DNA from: an uncultured Erysipelotrichaceae bacterium
GTDB lineage: Bacteria > Bacillota_I > Bacilli_A > RF39 > UBA660
Direction: 5' to 3'
Length of the DNA stretch: 64,000 bases
NCBI GenBank assembly: GCA_902764545.1
Contig: CACWWC010000003.1
Span: forward strand, 1 to 64,000
Positions within the stretch are counted from its first letter, which is position 1, and every line of letters begins with the position of its first letter. The translations under genes were made by a program, and so were the position numbers. Positions 1 through 7,742 of this stretch are shown here, piece after piece. The notes beneath the pieces are model-generated. The model was not told the DNA's origin. It saw nothing but the letters and a program-made list of their open reading frames with translations, and made no database searches.

Positions 1-2
1 CA

Positions 3-59
3 TATGCTAGAATAGATACAGAGGAAACACCAGGATACTTTACACAGCAACAAGAATAA
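3..59 (+). CDS. C-terminal tail of unidentified protein
   Basis: Only the last 18 codons are in the window, ending YFTQQQE and TAA. The other two forward frames hit stops at once. The tail is too short to assign a family. The stop lies 9 bases before the left end of an insertion sequence, which probably landed just behind this gene. The hairpin now found at 1527-1559 may once have been its terminator. Confidence 0.4.
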   Translation, partial: YARIDTEETPGYFTQQQE

Positions 60-68
60 AAGAGAAAA

Positions 69-94
69 GGTTCTTTGTCAAATAGTGTTGGTGA
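69..94 (+). repeat. Left terminal inverted repeat of the IS
   Basis: The left end starts GGTTCTTTGTCAAA and runs into TAGTGTTGGTGA. It pairs with the complement of 1500-1525 at 20 of 26 positions, with mismatches confined to the outer half. Confidence 0.75.
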
Positions 95-125
95 ACAATG
101 AATTTGATAAATGAATTGTTTATAG

Positions 126-150
126 AGAGTGATTTTTTAATCACTCTTTT
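126..150 (+). terminator. Hairpin at the transposase 3' end
   Basis: The arms AGAGTGA (126-132) and TCACTCT (141-147) are followed by a short T run on the plus strand. The transposase stop codon lies in the right arm. As a plus-strand terminator it would stop transcription entering the element from the upstream gene, which is common in insertion sequences. Confidence 0.4.
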
Positions 151-1409
151 ATAATACCTTTAATTAGAAAAATTCTAGCTATAAAATGATCATATCTTCT
201 ATAACCAAAAGCAATTCTTTTTAGACACTTAATTAAATTATTTGTTCCTTCAATAATTCCATTGTTTATATCATATTTGAATGAATTTTCTATATATTTT
301 AAGTTTTCTTTATATAAATTTAAAGCTTGTTTCATTTTATTTGAAACATCTTTGTTTGGATGTAATACTATTGATTTAAATTTGTAAAAATCTTTGCTTT
401 TTAAAGAATGAATTAGTCCTTGATAACATTCGTAAGTGGCTTTTAAAAATTTATCAGTATTAATAATGAATTGAACTATTTCTTTTTGAGATATTTCTTT
501 ATGAAAATGTTTTGAATATCTTTTTTCTTCTGATAAATCATCTTCATTTTTAACTATTAATTTCCAATAATCTTTTAACTTATTATAATTAGTATTAGAT
601 TTATAACAGAGCTTAACTTTGGTTGTGTTTAAAGCATTATATGCTTGAATAACGATATGAAACCTATCAATTGAAATATTTTCATTTTTAAATAATCTTT
701 TAGCTAAAAAGATATAACCAGAATAAAAATCGGTAGATATATGTTTGACTTTATCCCGTTCAGTTTTAGAATATCTTCTAAAGTATTTGTCTAAATCAAT
801 AGATTTCCTAGAATCTTGAATATCAAACAAGTTACCAGTATCATTATCAGTAATAATAAAAGCCATTTTTCCTTTGGTATCCTTAGTAGCTTTAAACTCA
901 TCCCAATTCATAGATTTAGGAAGTGATGCATGTCTTAAAACGGTATGAGAAGATATTTCAGTTAATTTTCTATCAATTTTAGAAACAGATATGTCTAATC
1001 TCTCAGAAATGTCCTTCTCACTTTGTTTCATCATAAGTTCTAGATTTATTTGAAGTTCAGTATTATTAGAAATATTTTTATTTCTATTAATTAAAGTAGT
1101 TTCCGCAATAAAAGTTTTATTACAGTTTCTACAGAGAAATCTTTGTTTATGAAGTATTAATAAAGAAAAGCAATTAGAAATCTTAGGGATTTTAATTTTA
1201 CAATTTTTTCTATATCCCCATTTTATGATGTCACTATGGGATTCATTAACACAGCCACAATAGGGACAAAACTCGGGATTGTAAGTTAGAAAACCTTCAA
1301 TAATCTTATATTTTTTATTTTTGATTATTCTTTCTTCAATATTAGGTAAAATAAAAATATTTTTATCTTAAATGTTTAGTAAATTTAATATATAATCATT
1401 CATAGACAT
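141..1409 (-). pseudogene. ISL3-family transposase, nonsense mutated
   Basis: The reading frame covers about 422 codons from ATG at 1409, normal for ISL3 transposases, but codon 14 is TAA (1368-1370). The context MSMNDYILNLLNI-stop-DKNIFI suggests a Lys codon that mutated. Downstream of the stop the frame keeps paired cysteines (FCPYCGC, then CRNCNK) of the N-terminal zinc finger, a helix-turn-helix segment, the DDE-type catalytic core with STDFYSGY, and the C-terminal NGIIEGTNNL signature with its glutamate. The next ATG (1034) would give 297 residues without the zinc finger, so the product is unlikely to be active. Readthrough or an internal start cannot be excluded. Confidence 0.8.
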
Positions 1410-1499
1410 AGGTTTATTCCTTTCAATGTTTTATTGACTAATTACATTGTATCAAACCTATGTCTTTTTAATAAATAAAATAGTGTAGTGAATTTACAC

Positions 1500-1525
1500 T
1501 CACCAACACTATCTATAATACAACC
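1500..1525 (-). repeat. Right terminal inverted repeat of the IS
   Basis: Read on the minus strand it starts GGTTGTATTATAGA and runs into TAGTGTTGGTGA, matching the left end. It lies 91 bases upstream of the transposase start codon. Confidence 0.75.
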
Positions 1526-1526
1526 A

Positions 1527-1559
1527 AAAAAAATATAACTTTAATAGTTATATTTTTTT
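1527..1559. terminator. Strong hairpin between IS and rnc
   Basis: A perfect 14-base stem (1527-1540 with 1546-1559), loop TTAAT, is built from A- and T-runs, so it can terminate in either direction. It directly abuts the right end of the insertion sequence. It probably belonged to the gene now separated from it by the element. Confidence 0.6.
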
Positions 1560-1583
1560 TGATATAATTAATTAGGTGATTTT

Positions 1584-2255
1584 ATGGAAGAATTATTTAA
1601 AAAATTAAAATTAAAACCAAAAAATATAGAACTTTATAAAACAGCATTTTCTCATAGCTCTTATGTCAATGAACACAAAGTAAAAAATAATTATGAGAGA
1701 TTAGAATTTTTAGGTGACGCCGTACTGGACTTGGTAGTTGCAGATTATTTATATACACACTACAAAGAAACAGAAGGTGAAATGACCAAAGTTAGAGCAA
1801 ACTATGTTTGTGAGAATGCAAATTATGAGTATGCATCAAGCTTAAATCTACAAAATTATATATTGGTTGGACATGGTGAGTCAAAAGAAGGAGAACCAGT
1901 TAAAAAAGCTATAGTAGCAGATATTTTTGAATCATTAATAGGAGCGATATATATTGATCAAGGCTACGCCACTGTAAGAAATATTATCCTAAAAGTTATC
2001 GTTCCATATATAGAAAATCCAGAAATAACTTTTTTCAGTGATTATAAAAGTAGTCTACAAGAGTTTGTCCAAACCGAACAAAAAAGCATAGAGTATGTTA
2101 TTACTAATGAAGAAGGCCCAGCTCATAATAAAACGTTTACAATGGATGTAATAATTGACAACATTGTATATGGAACTGGAATTGGTTCATCAAAAAAAGA
2201 AGCTGAACAAGAAGCAGCTAAATATGCCCTAAAAAAACTAGCAATTAAAAAATAA
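1584..2255 (+). CDS. rnc: Ribonuclease III
   Basis: A 223-residue double-strand-specific endoribonuclease that processes rRNA precursors and structured mRNAs in the cytoplasm. The RNase III signature ERLEFLGDAVLDL is at residues 38-50, with catalytic acids E41 and D45, and the second acidic patch is in ADIFESLIGA near residue 115. A double-stranded-RNA binding domain fills about residues 155-220 and ends with the usual EAEQEAAKYAL helix. Length is standard. AGGTGA sits 4 bases before the ATG. The gene is expressed from its own promoter region after the IS. The usual smc or ftsY partners are not downstream. Confidence 0.96.
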   Translation: MEELFKKLKLKPKNIELYKTAFSHSSYVNEHKVKNNYERLEFLGDAVLDLVVADYLYTHYKETEGEMTKVRANYVCENANYEYASSLNLQNYILVGHGESKEGEPVKKAIVADIFESLIGAIYIDQGYATVRNIILKVIVPYIENPEITFFSDYKSSLQEFVQTEQKSIEYVITNEEGPAHNKTFTMDVIIDNIVYGTGIGSSKKEAEQEAAKYALKKLAIKK

Positions 2256-2363
2256 CATTCTCTATCTTCATTTTAACCCTATATGCAGCATAAAACCGGA
2301 AGACAAAACACAGAATAATAAATGAAAACAAATATTTTAGTTTATTATAGGGAGAAATGATAT

Positions 2364-2888
2364 ATGAAAGACGCATTATTAATTATAGATATGCAAAAAG
2401 TATACTTACCAAATAAGCAATGGGCTTGCGAAAATATAGTAAATACCATAAATAATATAGAGAAGAAGATAAAAGGATTTGACAAAAGGCATATTTTTTT
2501 CTCAAAATTTATCGCAAGTAAAAATCCAATTGGAACATGGGAAGACTACAATAAAGAATACTCCAATATTAATTCAAATGATTATTTAAATGATTATGTA
2601 GATGAATTAAAAAAATATATAAATAGTAATAATTCATATATTAAAAATACTTATTCAAGCTTAAAAAATAATGGCCTATATAAAAAATTAAAAGAATATG
2701 ATAGAATTTACGTTACGGGAGTAGTTGCAGAATGTTGTGTTTTATCAACAATATTTGAATTAATAGATATAGGAAAAAAGGTCATTTACTGCAAAAGTTG
2801 CATATCTGGTATAGACAGTATAAAAGAACAGAGTGTACTAAATATACTAGAAGAATTATCACCAATACATGTAGAATTTGAATATTAA
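2364..2888 (+). CDS. Isochorismatase-family cysteine hydrolase
   Basis: A 174-residue member of the isochorismatase/nicotinamidase superfamily. The expected catalytic triad can be placed: D9 in LIIDMQ, K94 in YIKNTYSS, and C125 in VAECCVLST. The fold elements are in the usual order and the length is typical. Substrate is not determined by the sequence. Nicotinamidase is one possibility, but the metal-binding DxHxxxH motif of true nicotinamidases is not apparent. AGGGAGAAATG precedes the ATG. It stands alone between rnc and the LysM gene. Confidence 0.8.
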   Translation: MKDALLIIDMQKVYLPNKQWACENIVNTINNIEKKIKGFDKRHIFFSKFIASKNPIGTWEDYNKEYSNINSNDYLNDYVDELKKYINSNNSYIKNTYSSLKNNGLYKKLKEYDRIYVTGVVAECCVLSTIFELIDIGKKVIYCKSCISGIDSIKEQSVLNILEELSPIHVEFEY

Positions 2889-2927
2889 TTTTTTTTAGAT
2901 TGTTGAAAGAATTGTATAATTGAAAGT

Positions 2928-3035
2928 ATGATACGATATGTTAAAAGAGAAAAAAAGAATGGTAATCATGAATTGGCCGTGCCATATGAGCAGTTATCTA
3001 AAGAAGAGCAAGAAAAAGATTATAATTATATATAA
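2928..3035 (+). CDS. 35-residue peptide with RyR-like motif
   Basis: A short frame starts at ATG 2928 after TTGAAAGT and encodes 35 residues ending at TAA. Its centre, VPYEQLSKEEQEKD, resembles the core of bacterial RyR domains (pattern P-Y-x-x-L-x-x-x-E-x-x-x-D). No flanking RyR sequence is present, so this is either a genuine small protein or the remnant of a longer gene. A clear terminator follows directly, which suggests that a transcript ends here. The Shine-Dalgarno match is weak. Confidence 0.4.
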   Translation: MIRYVKREKKNGNHELAVPYEQLSKEEQEKDYNYI

Positions 3036-3042
3036 AAAAAGT

Positions 3043-3090
3043 AAAATCATTCTATGAATCTAACTGATTTAGATAATAGGATGATTTTTT
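3043..3090 (+). terminator. Rho-independent terminator
   Basis: AAAATCATTCTAT pairs with ATAGGATGATTTT across a 20-base loop with one G-T pair, and ends in TTTTTT. It closes the isochorismatase/small-peptide transcript. It also makes the ATG at 3092, which directly follows the T run, a poor start for the next gene. Confidence 0.65.
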
Positions 3091-3139
3091 AATGCTTAAT
3101 TATATATCATTTAGCATATTATTTAATGAGGTGATAATA

Positions 3140-3985
3140 ATTCAAACATATATTGTAAAAGCTGGAGATACTCTATATGGAATAAGCAATCAATTTGGGG
3201 TATCAGTAACAGAACTAGCAAGTATCAATAATGTAAATGCCCAATCACTACAAATAGGACAAGTTTTGAATATTCCTACAAAAAGTGGTACTAATCCTAA
3301 TAATATGTTTATGTACACTGTCAAAAAAGGAGATACTCTATATTCTATAGCAAAAAAATATAATACAACAACATCAAAAATAATTGATCTTAATAACTTA
3401 AAAAGTGCCACATTACAGGTAGGGCAAGTTTTGAGAATACCTGAAATGTATACACCAGCAGAAGAAATGTATCTTCCTCAATACAGTAATTATATAGTCA
3501 AAAAAGGAGATACCCTATATTCTATTGCAGCTAATAATAATATTGATGTAGATACGCTAAAAAAAGACAACGCCTTGACCAGTAATATAGTAAATGTTGG
3601 CCAACAACTAAAGATAAGAACTACTAGTGAGGTCATAGAGGATGAATGTTTTGGACCGGACTATACACCGCCAAGTACTACTCAAAATACAACAATATAT
3701 ACAGTTAAAAAAGGTGATAATTTATATAATATTGCCAGTCAGTATAATACTAGTGTATCAGCTATAATAAATTTAAATAATTTAACATCATCTAATCTTT
3801 ATATAGGTCAACAACTAAAAATACCAACAACGTCATCTGGAGGAAGCACAATCATTTATACTGTAAAAAAAGGTGATAATCTTTATGATATATCAAAAAA
3901 ATATAACACAACAGTTGATAGTATAAAAAAGAAAAATAACCTTAATTCAAATTTATTGTCTATTGGACAACAATTAAAGATATAA
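3140..3985 (+). CDS. Five-LysM-repeat protein
   Basis: The protein is five LysM domains (each starting Y-x-V-K-x-G-D-x-L-Y and ending G-Q-x-L-x-I-P) joined by short linkers, with no enzymatic domain. LysM binds the glycan strands of peptidoglycan. I place the start at ATT 3140, because GAGGTGA (3128-3134) ends 5 bases before it and translation then begins directly with the first LysM. The in-frame ATG at 3092 has no Shine-Dalgarno and follows a terminator T run. With this start there is no signal peptide. Clostridial proteins of this build are spore- or cortex-associated. It begins a three-gene run with the next two genes (AAAGGAGG 3985-3992 serves the next). Confidence 0.85.
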   Translation: MQTYIVKAGDTLYGISNQFGVSVTELASINNVNAQSLQIGQVLNIPTKSGTNPNNMFMYTVKKGDTLYSIAKKYNTTTSKIIDLNNLKSATLQVGQVLRIPEMYTPAEEMYLPQYSNYIVKKGDTLYSIAANNNIDVDTLKKDNALTSNIVNVGQQLKIRTTSEVIEDECFGPDYTPPSTTQNTTIYTVKKGDNLYNIASQYNTSVSAIINLNNLTSSNLYIGQQLKIPTTSSGGSTIIYTVKKGDNLYDISKKYNTTVDSIKKKNNLNSNLLSIGQQLKI

Positions 3986-3994
3986 AGGAGGCAT

Positions 3995-4414
3995 ATGAAC
4001 ACATATAATGTAAATGACAATGATTTTCTAAATTCTAGTCTATATAAAGAATTTATAAATAAAAACCCATCAAATGGTTATTTAAGAATTCGCGCATATT
4101 CTGCTAATGAAGCTCTACCTGTACAAGGACTTAAAGTGATAATTTCAACAGAATTTAATGGAAATAATATTATTTTTTTTGAAGGAGAAACCAATAACTC
4201 TGGCTTAATAGATAGAATCTCTCTACCTGCACCCAAAAGTATTACAAATAATTTAGATGTTCCTGATAAAACAACGTATGAGATATTAGCAACATATCCA
4301 GAAGAAAACTTAAATACAGTATATTCAGTAAATATGTATGAAGGAATATGCGTAGTTCAAAATATTAATGTAGCTCCTAAGACATTAGAAGCAGGTGTTT
4401 TTAGATGGCAATAA
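3995..4414 (+). CDS. Small beta-sandwich-like domain protein, unknown role
   Basis: A 139-residue protein with no signal peptide. The central stretch (GYLRIRAYSANEALPVQGLKV, then EGETNNSGLIDRISLPAP) has the look of a carboxypeptidase-regulatory/transthyretin-like beta-sandwich: a surface adornment or adaptor domain, not an enzyme. It lies between a LysM protein and an SpoIID-like protein, and its last 10 bases overlap the next start, so the three are probably made together. The functional assignment is by context only. Confidence 0.6.
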   Translation: MNTYNVNDNDFLNSSLYKEFINKNPSNGYLRIRAYSANEALPVQGLKVIISTEFNGNNIIFFEGETNNSGLIDRISLPAPKSITNNLDVPDKTTYEILATYPEENLNTVYSVNMYEGICVVQNINVAPKTLEAGVFRWQ

Positions 4415-5751
4415 GATACCCTGTTGTACCAAATAACATAACTGTTCATCTTGGAGCACCTGATCAAGCAGCAAGAGATATTACTATTCCTTTTACTGAA
4501 TATATATCAAATGTTGCATCATCAGAGATATATCCAACATGGCCAAGGAATGCACTAATTGCCAACATATATACAATCATTTCCTTTGCAATGAATAGAA
4601 TATATAATGAATGGTATAGATCAAAAGGATATAATTTTGATATAACATCAAGCCCAATTTATGATCAAGCTTATACAGAAAACAGATCAGTGTATGAAAA
4701 TATTGAAAATATAGTAGAAGAGATATTTAATAATTATGTTGTCAAAGGCACTCAAGTACAACCATATTTCACAAGATATTGTGATGGGAGAATAACTACA
4801 TGTGATGGACTCTCCCAATGGGGTAGTGTTAGTCTAGCAAATCAAGGAAAAACTCCACTAGAAATATTAAGATATTATTACGGAAGTGATATATCTATTA
4901 AAGAAGATGCCCCCGTAGGAGATAATACACAAGGTTATCCAGGATATGAAATAGGCTTAGGTAGTGCAGGAAATCAAGTACTTGCAATACAAAGAGATTT
5001 AAGAAGAATAAGAAAAAACTATCCCGCAATACCAGACATAGAAAATACATTAGGTATATATGATGAAGAAACAGTTAATGCAGTAAAAAAATTTCAAGAA
5101 ATATTTGATTTGCCAAAAACAGGAATAGTTAATAAAGCAACATGGTACAAAATAAAATACGTATATACAAGCGTAAAAAAATTATCTGATTTATATTCAG
5201 AAGGCCTAACAGAAGATGAAGTTACGTTTCTATATACAGATCAATTAAAATATGGTGATACAGGCATAGAAGTCGAATATGTCCACTATTATTTAGATGC
5301 ATTAGCTTTCCTAGATAAAGATATACCAAGATTACCCACAAATTCAATATATAATAACAACACCATTACAATGGTTAAAGCATTTCAACAAAAATATAAT
5401 TTGCCAGTTACAGGAATTTTCACATATAGTGACTGGCAAGTCTTAAAAAATGCTTATAACAAAATTTTAAACTCAATTCCTGATGAATATAAAGAATATA
5501 CTAATGACTTCTATCCGGATTATTTCCTAACAAGAGGAATGAGTGGACAAGATGTAAGACGTCTCCAAAGATTTTTACTGGCAATATGTAAGTATGATAA
5601 ATCCATACCTGGTGTTAGAGTAAATGGAGTATTTGATGAGCTAACCGAAAAATCCATAAAAAAAATACAAAGTGATTACAATTTTGATATAAATGGTATT
5701 GTGGGGCCCCTTTTATGGAGAAAATTAGTAGAACTTTCAAAAAGAAAATAG
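4405..5751 (+). CDS. SpoIID-like protein with three peptidoglycan-binding domains
   Basis: The N-terminal third (to about residue 170) resembles the SpoIID/LytB amidase-enhancer/lytic transglycosylase domain. It has the conserved glutamate in NVASSEIYP and the late motif GLSQWGSVSLANQG that corresponds to the SQWGA motif of SpoIID. Three PG_binding_1 repeats follow (about 178-255, 285-350 and 375-447), each ending with a TG-I or NG-I turn and a W residue. No signal peptide or membrane segment is visible, which is unusual for a wall enzyme but matches clostridial relatives found with spores. It overlaps the preceding gene by 10 bases. Confidence 0.75.
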   Translation: MAIRYPVVPNNITVHLGAPDQAARDITIPFTEYISNVASSEIYPTWPRNALIANIYTIISFAMNRIYNEWYRSKGYNFDITSSPIYDQAYTENRSVYENIENIVEEIFNNYVVKGTQVQPYFTRYCDGRITTCDGLSQWGSVSLANQGKTPLEILRYYYGSDISIKEDAPVGDNTQGYPGYEIGLGSAGNQVLAIQRDLRRIRKNYPAIPDIENTLGIYDEETVNAVKKFQEIFDLPKTGIVNKATWYKIKYVYTSVKKLSDLYSEGLTEDEVTFLYTDQLKYGDTGIEVEYVHYYLDALAFLDKDIPRLPTNSIYNNNTITMVKAFQQKYNLPVTGIFTYSDWQVLKNAYNKILNSIPDEYKEYTNDFYPDYFLTRGMSGQDVRRLQRFLLAICKYDKSIPGVRVNGVFDELTEKSIKKIQSDYNFDINGIVGPLLWRKLVELSKRK

Positions 5752-5771
5752 TATATACTATTTTTTCTTTT
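5745..5771 (+). terminator. Terminator of the LysM-SpoIID-like operon
   Basis: AAAATAGTA (5745-5753) pairs with TACTATTTT (5756-5764) and runs into TTTTCTTTT. The stop codon of the preceding gene lies in the stem. The 150 bases that follow, up to the next gene, hold no feature I recognise. Confidence 0.65.
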
Positions 5772-5923
5772 CGAATAAAAAAATGATATAACACACAACA
5801 AGAAGAAACAAAGGTAATAGATAAACACTATTTATTTGTAAATTTATACAGAATTATAGTAAAAAAGAAAGTTGTAAAGATATAAAATTAATGATAAAAT
5901 TTGTAGTAGGAGATGGTAATATA

Positions 5924-7012
5924 ATGTTTTTTGATCAATTAAAAAGTTGTGAGCTAGTTAGAAAAAATGGAAAATATTCTTTAGGAAGAGAAGATTTTGA
6001 TCATTTATTTGGCATAAATGATGTAATGGCATTAACTCCAAATCAAGAAAATATAGCCAAACTGGCCGATTTAACATATTTATTGGGTTTATTAGATATA
6101 AATATAAAATCATTTACAGCAGTAGCAGCAGGTTTTTTAGCAACATATAGTAGTAATGATGATTATAAAAAAAATTATAATGGGGAAAACTACACATCTA
6201 CTTTTCTAATTAGTAGTAATGAAGAAGATATAAAAAAAGAAATTGTTAAAGAATGTAGGAAGAAAATCAAGTCAAATGCATTAAATATTAATAATGAAAT
6301 TTTTTATAGAATAATTGAATTAATAGAAGATGGATTTTCATTATCAAATGTAGTATTCTACACAAACCTGTTTATTGATACTTATGGCTATGTAAATATA
6401 AAGGATAAACACACTAAGGCATTAGCTGAATTTGATAGGGTTAATCAACAAAACTGCAATGATAATCACTACATTTTATGTAAAATTATTTTTAATGAAG
6501 AAAAATTGGCAAATGAGTTAAATGAAATAAAAGATTTGACTAATGATAAAGAAATATCTGAACGTATTCATGAGTTCGCTAAAAATAATAATCTATCTAG
6601 GTATGATGAAATAATGTATTCAAAAAGAATGCTTAGTGGTATAAAACTATATAGAAAGATTCTTCATAAATTTATATTACCAGGTTATCTCACTTATAGA
6701 GGAAGGGATAGAGATAATAATATTATTCCTCAAGATAGTATGATTTTAAATGATTCTAATCGTATTAAATCTTTAATAGATTTATTGAATAATAATGGCA
6801 ATAGTTATGAAGTCTTAAAAAGTATAACTTTAATTTTAAATATGTGTTCAACAGATTATACTGCTGATATGGCATATAGCTATCTAACTGGAATTTCAAG
6901 TTTTACAGAAGCAAAAGATAATAGTGAGATACAAACGTTATTAGATAATACAATACCTAAAACAGAAAACAATATTCAAGATAAAGAAAATACCAGAAAA
7001 TTATTTCACTAA
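5924..7012 (+). CDS. Conserved-looking hypothetical protein
   Basis: 362 residues when started at ATG 5924, which has GTAGGAGATGG upstream (the ATG 33 bases earlier has none). Predicted cytoplasmic, mixed helix/strand, no signal peptide or clear motif. An early block (DINIKSFTAVAAGFLATY) is the only strongly hydrophobic part and may be a buried helix. The C-terminus is charged and asparagine rich. I do not recognise a family. It is followed after 26 bases by another unknown gene, probably its operon partner. Confidence 0.7.
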   Translation: MFFDQLKSCELVRKNGKYSLGREDFDHLFGINDVMALTPNQENIAKLADLTYLLGLLDINIKSFTAVAAGFLATYSSNDDYKKNYNGENYTSTFLISSNEEDIKKEIVKECRKKIKSNALNINNEIFYRIIELIEDGFSLSNVVFYTNLFIDTYGYVNIKDKHTKALAEFDRVNQQNCNDNHYILCKIIFNEEKLANELNEIKDLTNDKEISERIHEFAKNNNLSRYDEIMYSKRMLSGIKLYRKILHKFILPGYLTYRGRDRDNNIIPQDSMILNDSNRIKSLIDLLNNNGNSYEVLKSITLILNMCSTDYTADMAYSYLTGISSFTEAKDNSEIQTLLDNTIPKTENNIQDKENTRKLFH

Positions 7013-7038
7013 AGAAATCATAGTTAGGGGGGAATGTA

Positions 7039-7626
7039 ATGTCACTAAAGGGTATAGAAATCAACTATGACATGATTGATAAGATTTATGAAGCCAATGG
7101 AAAACATAAAATAAGAAGATGGGCTAAAAATAATAAAGCTGAATGGATTATACCAACTGTATTTATTACATCATTTACTGTGAAAGCACTATCAGAAGAA
7201 ATTACAATAGATGAAGCCATACAAAAAAGTATCCATTATTTAGCATTATGGACGGGAATATGTATTCCAACCGATATTGTATACTACCAACTTGAAAGAA
7301 TGGAAAAAGGTAAACCATTGAAGGATGCAGCATATGACCAAATAGTAAATCTGGCACAACTATTGAGAAAATGTAATGTAAGGACAACACCAGAGTTCTT
7401 AATGCAATCAAAGGTTTATCATAAGAAATATAAACTTGAAATGGAAAAGGCTCCGGGTGTCATTAGAGAAAGATACATAGAAATACTATCATATGACTTA
7501 AATGGTAATGAGAATACAACCTCTATCAAAGAAACACATCAAATAGGAACAAGAACATATGAATTATCAGTTGGTACTCCGTCAACTCAAGTTCTTGTAA
7601 AAAGATACAAAAAAGTTGTTGTTTAA
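7039..7626 (+). CDS. Hypothetical protein, possible membrane association
   Basis: A 195-residue protein preceded by AGGGGGG and closed by a strong terminator overlapping its end. Residues about 35-75 (WIIPTVFITSFTVKAL, then SIHYLALWTGICIPTDIVYY) contain two moderately hydrophobic stretches that may be membrane-associated. The rest is basic and soluble. No family recognised. It lies 26 bases after the preceding unknown gene and is probably co-transcribed with it. Confidence 0.7.
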   Translation: MSLKGIEINYDMIDKIYEANGKHKIRRWAKNNKAEWIIPTVFITSFTVKALSEEITIDEAIQKSIHYLALWTGICIPTDIVYYQLERMEKGKPLKDAAYDQIVNLAQLLRKCNVRTTPEFLMQSKVYHKKYKLEMEKAPGVIRERYIEILSYDLNGNENTTSIKETHQIGTRTYELSVGTPSTQVLVKRYKKVVV

Positions 7627-7654
7627 AGATTGAATATTTAATCAATCTTTTTTT
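7625..7654 (+). terminator. Rho-independent terminator
   Basis: AAAGATTGA (7625-7633) pairs perfectly with TCAATCTTT (7642-7650) and is followed by more T. It ends the two-gene unit of unknown function. Confidence 0.8.
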
Positions 7655-7742
7655 AGGGCTTTATTTTCTAATAAAAATTTGTTATAATGATACTGCTGTT
7701 TGTTCGTTATATATAAGTAATAAATATATGAAAGGAGATTAT

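Larger units (their letters stand above)
69..1525. mobile_element. ISL3-family insertion sequence
   Basis: A 1457-base element is bounded by 26-base terminal inverted repeats (69-94 and 1500-1525) that match at 20 of 26 positions. The inner 12 bases, TAGTGTTGGTGA, match exactly, and both tips read GGTT. It holds one transposase gene on the minus strand, whose catalytic region and C-terminal signature fit the ISL3 family. No clean 8-base target duplication is visible (AGAGAAAA against AAAAAAAT), so the insertion is probably old. It lies between the partial first gene and rnc. Confidence 0.8.

Noticed and set aside
3092-3139. ATG start for the LysM gene at 3092
   Set aside because: It lies directly behind the terminator T run, lacks a Shine-Dalgarno, and would add a non-homologous leader.
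5772-5923. Riboswitch or ncRNA upstream of the unknown gene at 5924
   Set aside because: The stretch is AT-rich with no conserved core or terminator/anti-terminator pair that I can see.
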